A stretch of DNA of 9,279 nt. Source: Ornithomonoglobus_A sp045532455 (GTDB taxonomy: Bacteria; Bacillota; Clostridia; UBA1381). Both the position numbers and the translations under genes were made by a program. Positions 1-6,269 of the stretch are shown here, one piece after another. Location: the NCBI GenBank assembly GCA_045532455.1, contig JAZSFX010000001.1:1-9279 (forward strand). Reading direction: 5' to 3'. Under the pieces are notes generated by a model, which was not told the origin of the DNA, did no database searches, and saw only the letters and a program-made list of their open reading frames with translations. Each line of letters starts with the position of its first letter. Position 1 is the stretch's first letter.

Positions 1-1827
1 TCAAGATATACCGAGGTAAGACTTGAGCCTATCTGTGAGGAGCTTTTTGGTGATATAAATAAAAACACCGTAAGGTTTGTAGATAACTACGATGGAGAAC
101 TCAAAGAGCCGACACTTCTGCCAGCTGCATTTCCGAATATAATAGTAAATCCCAATCAGGGTATAGCGGTTGGTATGGCATCTAATATATGCTCATTCAA
201 CTTGCGCGAGGCGTGCGAGGCAACTATCGCTTGTATGAAAAACGAAAATGCTGACCTCTCGGAAATTATGAGAGCTCCCGATTTCTCTATGGGTGCATAT
301 TTAATATACAACAAAGAAGAAATGCAAAAGATATACCAAACGGGTAGGGGAAGCTTCCGCTTAAGAGCAAAATATACGTACGATAAACAAAACAACTGTA
401 TCGAAATAAACGAAATTCCGTATACAACAACATCGGAAGCAATTATAGGCAAAATAATGGAGCTTATAAAATCCAATAAACTACGCGAAATTTCGGACGC
501 AAGAGACGAAACCGACCTTAGCGGTTTTAAAATCACACTCGATTTAAAGCGCGGTGTAAACCCCGACGAGTTAATGCTTAAGCTCTTTAAACTAACACCG
601 TTAGAGGATACCTTCAGTTGTAATTTTAATATTTTAATAAACGGTGCGCCCGTTGTTTTGGGAGTAAATGCAATACTTAAGGAATGGATTAATTTCCGTA
701 TGGGTTGCATAAAGAACGCATTAAGATACGATATAGAGAAAAAGAGCGACAAGCTTCATCTCCTAAACGGTCTTAAAAAGATTTTACTTGATATCGACAA
801 AGCAATTTCGATTATAAGACATACCGAAAAAGAAGCAGACGTTGTTCCAAATCTTATGACAGGCTTCAGTTTAGATAAAATTCAGGCTGAGTACGTAGCA
901 GAAATAAAGCTACGTAACCTTAACCGCGAGTATATCTTAAACAGAACTGCAGAAATTGAAAAACTGTTAGAAGAAATCGAAGAATTAAATAAAATACTCT
1001 CAAGTGATAAAGAAGTTAAAAAGGTTATCGAAAAGCAGCTTAGGAACATTGCTAAAAAATACGGTCAAGACAGAAAAACTGAGCTTATAAGTGCAGACGA
1101 ATTGGAAAGCTACAACGTTGAGGAGCATATAGAGGATTATCCACTTACTATGTTTATCACAAAGGAGGGCTACTTAAAGAAGGTATCTGCACAGTCGCTC
1201 CGTTCTACAACAACCGAGCATAAGCTAAAGGAAGATGACTACGTCTTCCAGACAATAGAAACCACCAACAAATCGGAAATTCTGGTATTTACCAATCGCT
1301 CTAATTGCTACAAATTCAGAACATACGATATTGCTGATGGTAAAGTCAGTGCAATGGGTGAATATATTCCAACGCTTTTAGGCTTTGATGCAGACGAAAA
1401 AGCGGTATATACTATCGTTACCACAGACTATAGCGGTAATGTGTTGTTTGCATTCGAAAACGGTAAAATGGCAAAAGTCCCTGTATCTTGCTATGCAACA
1501 AAAACAAACCGTAAAAAGCTTATAGGCGCATATAGTGATAAATCGCCACTATGTTCAGTTTTGTATCTTGATGAAGAAAAGTACATTGTTGCTTTCTCGG
1601 ATACAAGTAAGGCACTATACTTAAATACCGAAAAAATACCGCTTAAAGCTACCAAGAGCACTCAGGGTGTACAGGTAATGACTATGCGAAAGAAGGGCTC
1701 AAAGCTAACAAGCGTTGTTGAGGCTAAGGATTCAAAATTAGAAAAGCCTGAGCAATATAGCTCAAGAAACATACCTGCCGCAGGTAGCGTAATAAAAGAC
1801 GACCAGGGACAGATGAGTTTATTCTAA
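1..1827 (+). CDS. parC: DNA topoisomerase IV subunit A (ParC-like), 3' part; 5' end outside the window
   Basis: This is the breakage-reunion subunit of a type IIA topoisomerase, which cuts and passes DNA duplexes together with an ATPase B subunit. The frame is open from base 1 and the first codons read SRYTEVRLEP, so the catalytic tyrosine is codon 3 (bases 7-9). About 120 N-terminal residues, including the winged helix, are missing. The family motif QGIAVGMA lies at codons 52-59, followed by the tower region and a coiled coil to about codon 340. A beta-pinwheel domain runs from about codon 381. Its first blade has RSTTTEHK (codons 401-408) where GyrA carries the glycine-rich GyrA box (QRRGGRG), and there is no acidic GyrA-type tail. 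This favours ParC over GyrA. With the missing part the protein would be about 725 residues, normal for clostridial ParC. I am sure of the family and less sure of ParC versus a diverged GyrA. A parE gene would be expected just upstream. Confidence 0.9.
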   Translation, partial: SRYTEVRLEPICEELFGDINKNTVRFVDNYDGELKEPTLLPAAFPNIIVNPNQGIAVGMASNICSFNLREACEATIACMKNENADLSEIMRAPDFSMGAYLIYNKEEMQKIYQTGRGSFRLRAKYTYDKQNNCIEINEIPYTTTSEAIIGKIMELIKSNKLREISDARDETDLSGFKITLDLKRGVNPDELMLKLFKLTPLEDTFSCNFNILINGAPVVLGVNAILKEWINFRMGCIKNALRYDIEKKSDKLHLLNGLKKILLDIDKAISIIRHTEKEADVVPNLMTGFSLDKIQAEYVAEIKLRNLNREYILNRTAEIEKLLEEIEELNKILSSDKEVKKVIEKQLRNIAKKYGQDRKTELISADELESYNVEEHIEDYPLTMFITKEGYLKKVSAQSLRSTTTEHKLKEDDYVFQTIETTNKSEILVFTNRSNCYKFRTYDIADGKVSAMGEYIPTLLGFDADEKAVYTIVTTDYSGNVLFAFENGKMAKVPVSCYATKTNRKKLIGAYSDKSPLCSVLYLDEEKYIVAFSDTSKALYLNTEKIPLKATKSTQGVQVMTMRKKGSKLTSVVEAKDSKLEKPEQYSSRNIPAAGSVIKDDQGQMSLF

Positions 1828-1840
1828 ATATATATATATA
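1828..1840. repeat. Short alternating AT tract between parC and citrate synthase
   Basis: Thirteen alternating A/T bases directly follow the parC stop codon (1825-1827) and end just before the Shine-Dalgarno sequence of citrate synthase. Such tracts melt easily and can change length by slippage. It contains TATA-like hexamers that could act as a -10 element, but I see no convincing -35 box, so no promoter is claimed. Confidence 0.5.
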
Positions 1841-1857
1841 GGAAGGATTGATGCACA

Positions 1858-3225
1858 GTGATGACAGCAGAAGAATTTAAAAGGTTAGAAAAACTGTACG
1901 AGGAAAAAGCCGAAAAAATGTACAGACCTTTCTCGCCACAGACATTTAAGGATTACGGCGTAAAAAGAGGCTTAAGAAATGATGACGGCACAGGTGTTGT
2001 TGCAGGTCTTACATCAATCGGTGATGTTGTAGGTTACGAATATGTCGATGGAGTAAAAACTCCAATAGAAGGAAGACTCCGTTACAGAGGCTATGATATA
2101 GACGAATTGGTAAAAGACGCGGAGGAGGAAGGCCGTTTTGGTTTTGAGGAGATTGTGTATCTTTTGTTGTTTGGTGAATTACCAAGCGACGAAACACTGC
2201 ATAATTTCTCAAGACTTATAGGCAATCTTCGTCCATTACCCGAGGGCTTTGTAGAGGATATGATTCTAAAAGCACCAAGCAAGAACGTAATGAACAAGCT
2301 TGCAAGGTCTGTTCTGGCTTCGTATTCGTATGACAATAATCCCGATGATATAAGCGCGTGCAATTTGTTAAGACAGGCAATAGAGCTTATAGCACGAATA
2401 CCCGTTATGGCGGCATACGGAGAACAGGCTAAAAATCACTATCATGACGGAAAGAGTCTGTATTTGCACGTTCCGCAAAAGGAGCTTTCAACTGCAGAAA
2501 ATTTATTGTATATGATAAGACCTGACAATAAATACACACGTGAAGAGGCAGAAATGGTCGACGTTTTGCTTATGATACACGCAGAGCATGGCGGCGGTAA
2601 CAACTCAACCTTTACAACAAGAGTAGTTTCTTCATCAGACACCGATACATACAGTGCTATTGCGGCAGCAATCGGTTCTCTGAAAGGACCAAAGCACGGT
2701 GGTGCAAATGCCAAGGTTATGGGTATGATGGCAGAAATACAGGCAAATGTCAAGGATTGGACAAATGAGGAAGAGGTAGAGGCATACCTTGTTAAAATTT
2801 TGCGTAAGGAAGCATACGACAAATCAGGACTTATTTACGGTATGGGACACGCAATATATACATATAGCGACCCAAGATGTGTGCTCCTGAGAGAAAGAGC
2901 ACAAAGACTTGTAAAACAAAAGCCTGAGTTTGAAAAAGAGTTTAATCTCTATAAGCTTATAGAAAGAATTTCGCCTGCAGTATTTGCACGTGAAAGAGGC
3001 TCAAGCAAAGTTATGTGCGCAAATGTGGATATGTATTCGGGTTTTGTTTATAAAATGCTTGGAATATCTGAGGATATGTATACACCTATGTTTGCAATGG
3101 CAAGAATTGTAGGCTGGTGTGCACACAGACTCGAAGAAACATTAGGAAGCACAAGAATTATTCGTCCTGCATATAAGTCTATGACAGAGAAAAACAATTA
3201 CGTGAAACTAAAAGACAGAGCATAA
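1858..3225 (+). CDS. gltA: Citrate synthase (Si-type)
   Basis: It condenses oxaloacetate with acetyl-CoA to citrate in the cytoplasm. The protein has 455 residues, longer than the roughly 430 of E. coli GltA, with about 40 extra N-terminal residues rich in Lys and Glu. Family motifs appear in order: RYRGYDI (75-81), HAEHGGGNNST (from His241), GPKHGGAN (His280), GMGHAIYTYSDPR (His331) and NVDMYSG (Asp391). His244, His280 and Asp391 correspond to the His-His-Asp catalytic triad of the family. The start is uncertain: GGAAGG (1841-1846) is 11 nt from GTG 1858 and 14 nt from ATG 1861, and both give the same frame. A 2-methylcitrate synthase cannot be excluded from sequence alone, but no propionate genes are present and an isocitrate dehydrogenase lies nearby, which favours citrate. 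It lies 30 nt after parC and 29 nt before the glycosyltransferase gene, so co-transcription is plausible. Confidence 0.95.
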   Translation: MMTAEEFKRLEKLYEEKAEKMYRPFSPQTFKDYGVKRGLRNDDGTGVVAGLTSIGDVVGYEYVDGVKTPIEGRLRYRGYDIDELVKDAEEEGRFGFEEIVYLLLFGELPSDETLHNFSRLIGNLRPLPEGFVEDMILKAPSKNVMNKLARSVLASYSYDNNPDDISACNLLRQAIELIARIPVMAAYGEQAKNHYHDGKSLYLHVPQKELSTAENLLYMIRPDNKYTREEAEMVDVLLMIHAEHGGGNNSTFTTRVVSSSDTDTYSAIAAAIGSLKGPKHGGANAKVMGMMAEIQANVKDWTNEEEVEAYLVKILRKEAYDKSGLIYGMGHAIYTYSDPRCVLLRERAQRLVKQKPEFEKEFNLYKLIERISPAVFARERGSSKVMCANVDMYSGFVYKMLGISEDMYTPMFAMARIVGWCAHRLEETLGSTRIIRPAYKSMTEKNNYVKLKDRA

Positions 3226-3254
3226 AATATTTTTGAAGGGGTTTTATTTAAAGT

Positions 3255-3992
3255 ATGAGTAAAGTTAATATTCTTGGTGTAAATGTGGATATGGTTACTA
3301 TTAACGAGGCGGCAGATAAAATTTTGAATTTTCTCAGCACGGACAAATTCCATAGTGTATACACACCAAACTCCGAAATAATAATGGAAGCATACCGAAA
3401 TAAAAACTTTGCGCAGGTTCTAAACAGTGCCGATTTGCTTACTGCCGACGGTATAGGTGTAGTGTATGCCGCAAAGTATCTGAATAAACCTATTAAAGAG
3501 CGCGCGGCGGGTTACGATATTGCAAAACTCCTGTTGCAGAAAATAAGCTACACAGACCACAAGCTGTTTTTATTCGGCGGCAAGCCGGGTGTAGGGGATA
3601 TGGCAAAGAAAAATATACAAAAAGACTATCCCGGACTAAACATAGTCGGTGTGCGAAACGGATACTTCAGTGAAGATGAGGAAGAAGAAATAATAAACGA
3701 AATAAATTCTTCGGGTGCAGATTTGTTGTTTGTGTGTCTTGGTGCACCGCGTCAGGAAAATTGGATATATAAAAATGCAGATAAACTGAAAGTAAGAGTT
3801 GCAATGGGTGTGGGCGGAAGCATAGACGTTTTTGCAGGCACAGTGCAAAGAGCGCCCCAAATTTTCTGCAAAACAGGTCTTGAATGGTTTTACCGCCTTG
3901 CAAAAGAGCCATGGCGCGCAAAGCGAATGATGGATTTACCGCGTTTTGCAATGACAGTTGTAAAAGACGGAAAAAAATACGAGCAAAATTAA
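3255..3992 (+). CDS. WecG/TagA/CpsF family glycosyltransferase (GT26)
   Basis: This family transfers a sugar, typically N-acetylmannosamine, onto an undecaprenyl-diphosphate-linked sugar at the inner face of the membrane, during assembly of teichoic acids or other surface polysaccharides. The protein has 245 residues, the normal full length. Visible family blocks are YTPNSEI (36-42), TADGIG (63-68), the LFGGKPGVG loop, VCLGAPRQE, GVGGSIDVFAG and the C-terminal LEWFYRLAKEPWR. Thr37 and Asp65 fall at the same positions as the catalytic residues reported for Thermoanaerobacter italicus TagA. The basic, aromatic C-terminal tail (about 205-240) fits the appendage that brings this family to the membrane. 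A purine-rich GAAGGGG (3235-3241) lies 13 nt before the ATG, a long spacing. No other polysaccharide gene is in the window, so donor, acceptor and final polymer cannot be named. tagA would be the nearest symbol but is not certain. Confidence 0.93.
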   Translation: MSKVNILGVNVDMVTINEAADKILNFLSTDKFHSVYTPNSEIIMEAYRNKNFAQVLNSADLLTADGIGVVYAAKYLNKPIKERAAGYDIAKLLLQKISYTDHKLFLFGGKPGVGDMAKKNIQKDYPGLNIVGVRNGYFSEDEEEEIINEINSSGADLLFVCLGAPRQENWIYKNADKLKVRVAMGVGGSIDVFAGTVQRAPQIFCKTGLEWFYRLAKEPWRAKRMMDLPRFAMTVVKDGKKYEQN

Positions 3993-4000
3993 ATATGTCT

Positions 4001-4038
4001 AAAAAAGAGGTTGATTAAGATAATCTTAATCAACCTCT
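4001..4038 (-). terminator. Intrinsic terminator of the minus-strand operon, overlapping the last stop codon
   Basis: A perfect 15-bp inverted repeat (4006-4020 with 4024-4038, 3-nt loop) forms a strong hairpin. Read on the minus strand it is followed at once by six T residues (complement of 4001-4006), the standard form of a Rho-independent terminator. The stem includes the last three sense codons and the TAA stop (4026-4028) of the 204-residue gene. On the plus strand the hairpin follows the glycosyltransferase stop by 13 nt, but the downstream bases (GTGAATTTTA) make only a weak U-tract. Any termination in that direction is probably less efficient. Confidence 0.9.
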
Positions 4039-4640
4039 GTGAATTTTAGAGTACCGTCAATAATAATTTTACTGTTTTCGTCTATTTTACATGTATACGA
4101 ATTACTTTCGAGATTTTTTACATTCTGGCTTTCAATCACATTGTTATTCGAAAGATTAATAACCCTGAAAGCACCTTGTCCCTCAATTTTGTATCTGCCC
4201 TCGTTTATATCATTCGGACAGTTCAATACTGAATCTTTAAATGTAATACTATCGCCCTTAACAGCATTCGAAACCTTGCTTATCTGAGCGGCATATTTTG
4301 ACGACAAATCATCTGTTGTGCCTAAAGAGTCAATCTCCTGCTTGATTTTATCTATACTGTTTGTAAGCTCGTTTACTTTTTCGTTGTATTTTGCAAACTC
4401 ACTGTCATTTTCTAAAATATCGTTGTATTCTTCTCTTACTTCCTCAGTTTTTTTAGAAAGCTTTTCGTTATCATCGTATAGCTTTTCGTTTTGTTCGTTA
4501 AGCTCGCGTGTTGCAGTGTGCAACATAGCTATTGCATCTCGTCTTGCACCAATAGAAAAACCGCGGTTAAAAAGAATAAAGGAACAAAAAGCAGTTATGG
4601 CAATAAGTATTGCTAAAAACCATACTTTAAAAGAACTCAT
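4026..4640 (-). CDS. Membrane-anchored coiled-coil protein with beta-rich C-terminal domain, unknown function
   Basis: I do not recognise this 204-residue protein. It has a short N-terminus, one hydrophobic segment (about 6-24), then a long hydrophilic stretch rich in Glu, Lys, Asn and Asp (about 36-106) with coiled-coil character. A polar region leads to a C-terminal domain (about 131-204) that looks beta-rich, containing INEGRYKIEG (145-154) and IIIDGTLKFTE (192-202). Cys141 and Cys184 lie in that domain and could form a disulfide if it is outside the cell. Topology is uncertain: Arg26, Arg33 and Arg34 follow the hydrophobic segment while only Lys5 precedes it, so charge does not clearly favour an outside C-terminus. 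The ATG is preceded by an ideal Shine-Dalgarno sequence. It is the last gene of the minus-strand operon, 12 nt after a protein of the same architecture, probably a diverged paralogue. Its stop codon lies inside the terminator stem. Confidence 0.82.
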   Translation of the reverse strand: MSSFKVWFLAILIAITAFCSFILFNRGFSIGARRDAIAMLHTATRELNEQNEKLYDDNEKLSKKTEEVREEYNDILENDSEFAKYNEKVNELTNSIDKIKQEIDSLGTTDDLSSKYAAQISKVSNAVKGDSITFKDSVLNCPNDINEGRYKIEGQGAFRVINLSNNNVIESQNVKNLESNSYTCKIDENSKIIIDGTLKFTEVD

Positions 4641-4648
4641 ACTTAATG

Positions 4649-4654
4649 CCTCCT
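4649..4654 (-). promoter_or_regulatory. Shine-Dalgarno sequence of the 204-residue gene, overlapping the previous stop codon
   Basis: On the minus strand AGGAGG lies 8 nt before the ATG at 4640, and its first bases overlap the TAG stop (4653-4655) of the preceding gene. It is the strongest ribosome binding site seen in the window. It fixes the start and indicates tight translational coupling of the two genes. Confidence 0.85.
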
Positions 4655-5345
4655 ATTCCTTTAACACAAATTTTGTTGTGTCGTTGATTTTTATTGTATA
4701 GCCATCAAAAAATTTCAGACTTACAGGTGTGGTTGGCGAAAGCTTCTCGTTAATTTTAGTTTCCTTTGCCTCCGAAGCGGCAATAATAGACCCGTTTGAC
4801 GTAACATCAAATGTTGCGGCTATTATGTTTTTGCCTACAACATAAACACCTGGATTAAGAGTGATTGTGTATGCGTTGTTTTTTGCATTTTCAATCTGCT
4901 CCTTTTTTTGTGTCAGCTCTGTGCTGAGGCTTTTGTACTGGGCATTAAGGTCATTAAGCTTCTTTTGAGAAGTTTCCTTGTCCTTTAAGAGAGTTTTTAA
5001 ATCACTCAACTCCTTAAGGGCATTTAATGAATCTTCAGTTAAATATTCTTTTTCTTTGGTAAGAGTTTCTTTGGTTGCGGTTGCTGCTACGTAATCTTTG
5101 TCAGTCAATTTCATTGCCTCGACAACCGACGGAACGGAGTCTTTGTCGGGATACAATCTTGTTCCGACATAAAACGAGGCAAAGCAGATTATAAATGCAG
5201 CTGCAAGTGCTGCAGAACAAAATATAATGTTTGGTTTTTTTGAGTTGTATTCGCCTAAAATATGAACCTCTTCAACCAACTCGTCAGAGACATCAAAACC
5301 AAAGTTAAATACATTATTTTCGTCGTTCTTTTCACTATCAACCAT
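4653..5345 (-). CDS. Membrane-anchored coiled-coil protein with 'GxYxVGK' C-terminal domain, unknown function
   Basis: The family is not recognised by name. Starting at ATG 5345 the protein has 230 residues: an acidic N-terminus of about 38 residues, a Lys-Lys pair, one hydrophobic segment (about 40-62), then a Lys/Glu/Leu-rich coiled coil (about 92-157). A beta-rich C-terminal domain (about 159-230) follows, containing NPGVYVVGKNIIAATFDV. Positive charge before the membrane segment suggests the N-terminus is inside and the C-terminus outside. The C-terminal motif resembles the 'GxYxVGKDIxAGxYxV' pattern I associate with small extracellular domains of Gram-positive proteins of unknown role. 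The frame extends to a GTG at 5357, but GGGGTGAG (5353-5360) then leaves no proper spacing, whereas it sits 7 nt from ATG 5345, so I chose the ATG. It lies 39 nt after ispE with no terminator between, and 12 nt before a similar gene. Confidence 0.83.
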   Translation of the reverse strand: MVDSEKNDENNVFNFGFDVSDELVEEVHILGEYNSKKPNIIFCSAALAAAFIICFASFYVGTRLYPDKDSVPSVVEAMKLTDKDYVAATATKETLTKEKEYLTEDSLNALKELSDLKTLLKDKETSQKKLNDLNAQYKSLSTELTQKKEQIENAKNNAYTITLNPGVYVVGKNIIAATFDVTSNGSIIAASEAKETKINEKLSPTTPVSLKFFDGYTIKINDTTKFVLKE

Positions 5346-5352
5346 ACCAAAA

Positions 5353-5360
5353 CTCACCCC
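5353..5360 (-). promoter_or_regulatory. Shine-Dalgarno sequence that decides the start of the 230-residue gene
   Basis: On the minus strand GGGGTGAG ends 7 nt before ATG 5345, ideal spacing. The GTG that begins the longer reading of the frame (5357-5355) lies within this motif and so is unlikely to be the start. Confidence 0.7.
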
Positions 5361-5384
5361 TTTATAATTTATTTTAAAAGCATT

Positions 5385-6269
5385 TTATAATTCCACTGTA
5401 TTAACTAAAAACACATCTTTATATTGACGTGTAAAGCTATCAGCGCAAACTTTTGCTTTTTTCTCATCATCAAAAATTCCAAAAACAGTAGGTCCTGATC
5501 CGCTCATAAGAGCACCCATTGCCCCATACGATATAATTTTGCTTTTTATTTCTCTTATAACAGGGTGCATCTTGGAGCTTACGCTTTCCATAACGTTGCA
5601 TAAATTCTGTGCTATGGCTTTTGTGTCCCTGTTTTCGATAGCTTCAATCATTACATCGGTATCGGGACGAACAGAAATTTCAATATTATCTATATGCTCG
5701 TAAATTGCTGCGGTAGAAATACTTATAGGTGGTTTAACCAGAACTATATGCATTCTCGGGGCATTCGGCAGGGGAGTGAGAATTTCGCCAATTCCCTCGC
5801 CAAGCTGAGTAGAACCTGTCATACAATACGGTACATCAGCACCTAAGGTTTTACCCAAATCCAAAAGCTCTTTGTCGGATAGCGGAGAATTATATAAACG
5901 GTTTAAGGCACACAAAACAACTGCGCAATTACCGCTTCCACCTGCAAGTCCGGCACTCACGGGAATGTTTTTGTGAATCATTATTTTAGCACCGCCCTTG
6001 ATTTTTGCTGTGCTAAAAAAAACCTCTGCCGCCTTGTATGCAATATTTTTACTGTTTGTAGGCAGATATTTCAAGTTAGTGGTAAGTGAAATACCGATAT
6101 CTGTTTTATCTATTATAATCAAGTCAAACAACGATACTGTCTGCATTATTGTTTTTATGGTGTGGTACCCGTTGTCGAGTTTAGATAATACATCGAGCGT
6201 TAAATTAATTTTTGCATGTGAGCGGCAAATGGCTCTTGACCCTGTAATTACTATACTGTTATCAAGCAT
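5385..6269 (-). CDS. ispE: 4-diphosphocytidyl-2-C-methyl-D-erythritol kinase
   Basis: This GHMP-family kinase phosphorylates the 2-hydroxyl of CDP-methylerythritol with ATP, the fourth step of the MEP isoprenoid pathway, in the cytoplasm. The protein has 294 residues, normal length. AKINLTLDV (19-27) and GYHTI (34-38) give Lys20 and His36, with the same 16-residue spacing as Lys10 and His26 of E. coli IspE. The glycine-rich ATP loop is PVSAGLAGGSGN (103-114), and LGADVPYC gives the catalytic Asp145. GALMSGSGPTVFG near the C-terminus is the third GHMP motif. Gly113 replaces the Ser usually seen in GGGSSN, a mild variation. The ATG overlaps the tlyA stop by 8 nt and is preceded by GAGGGGAC in the end of tlyA, so translation is probably coupled. 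Another MEP gene, dxs, lies two genes upstream. Confidence 0.96.
   Translation of the reverse strand: MLDNSIVITGSRAICRSHAKINLTLDVLSKLDNGYHTIKTIMQTVSLFDLIIIDKTDIGISLTTNLKYLPTNSKNIAYKAAEVFFSTAKIKGGAKIMIHKNIPVSAGLAGGSGNCAVVLCALNRLYNSPLSDKELLDLGKTLGADVPYCMTGSTQLGEGIGEILTPLPNAPRMHIVLVKPPISISTAAIYEHIDNIEISVRPDTDVMIEAIENRDTKAIAQNLCNVMESVSSKMHPVIREIKSKIISYGAMGALMSGSGPTVFGIFDDEKKAKVCADSFTRQYKDVFLVNTVEL

Noticed and set aside
156..752. Long minus-strand open frame opposite the topoisomerase gene
   Set aside because: It is an antisense shadow of a clearly conserved gene; its translation is low-complexity Ser/Ile/Leu sequence with no recognisable domain.
2009..2822. Several minus-strand open frames opposite citrate synthase
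   Set aside because: They mirror conserved citrate synthase codons, overlap one another and have no ribosome binding site or recognisable motif.
4039..4701. Plus-strand open frames opposite the two coiled-coil genes, with hydrophobic translations
   Set aside because: The hydrophobic look is what antisense of Lys/Glu/Asn-rich codons gives. The minus-strand genes have proper SD sequences and a terminator; the plus-strand frames have none.
5346..5357. GTG at 5357 as start of the 230-residue gene, adding four residues
   Set aside because: The GTG lies within the SD-like GGGGTGAG; only ATG 5345 has acceptable spacing.
5346..5384. Promoter or terminator between ispE and the coiled-coil genes
   Set aside because: The 39 bases are AT-rich, but I found no convincing -35/-10 pair and no stable hairpin.
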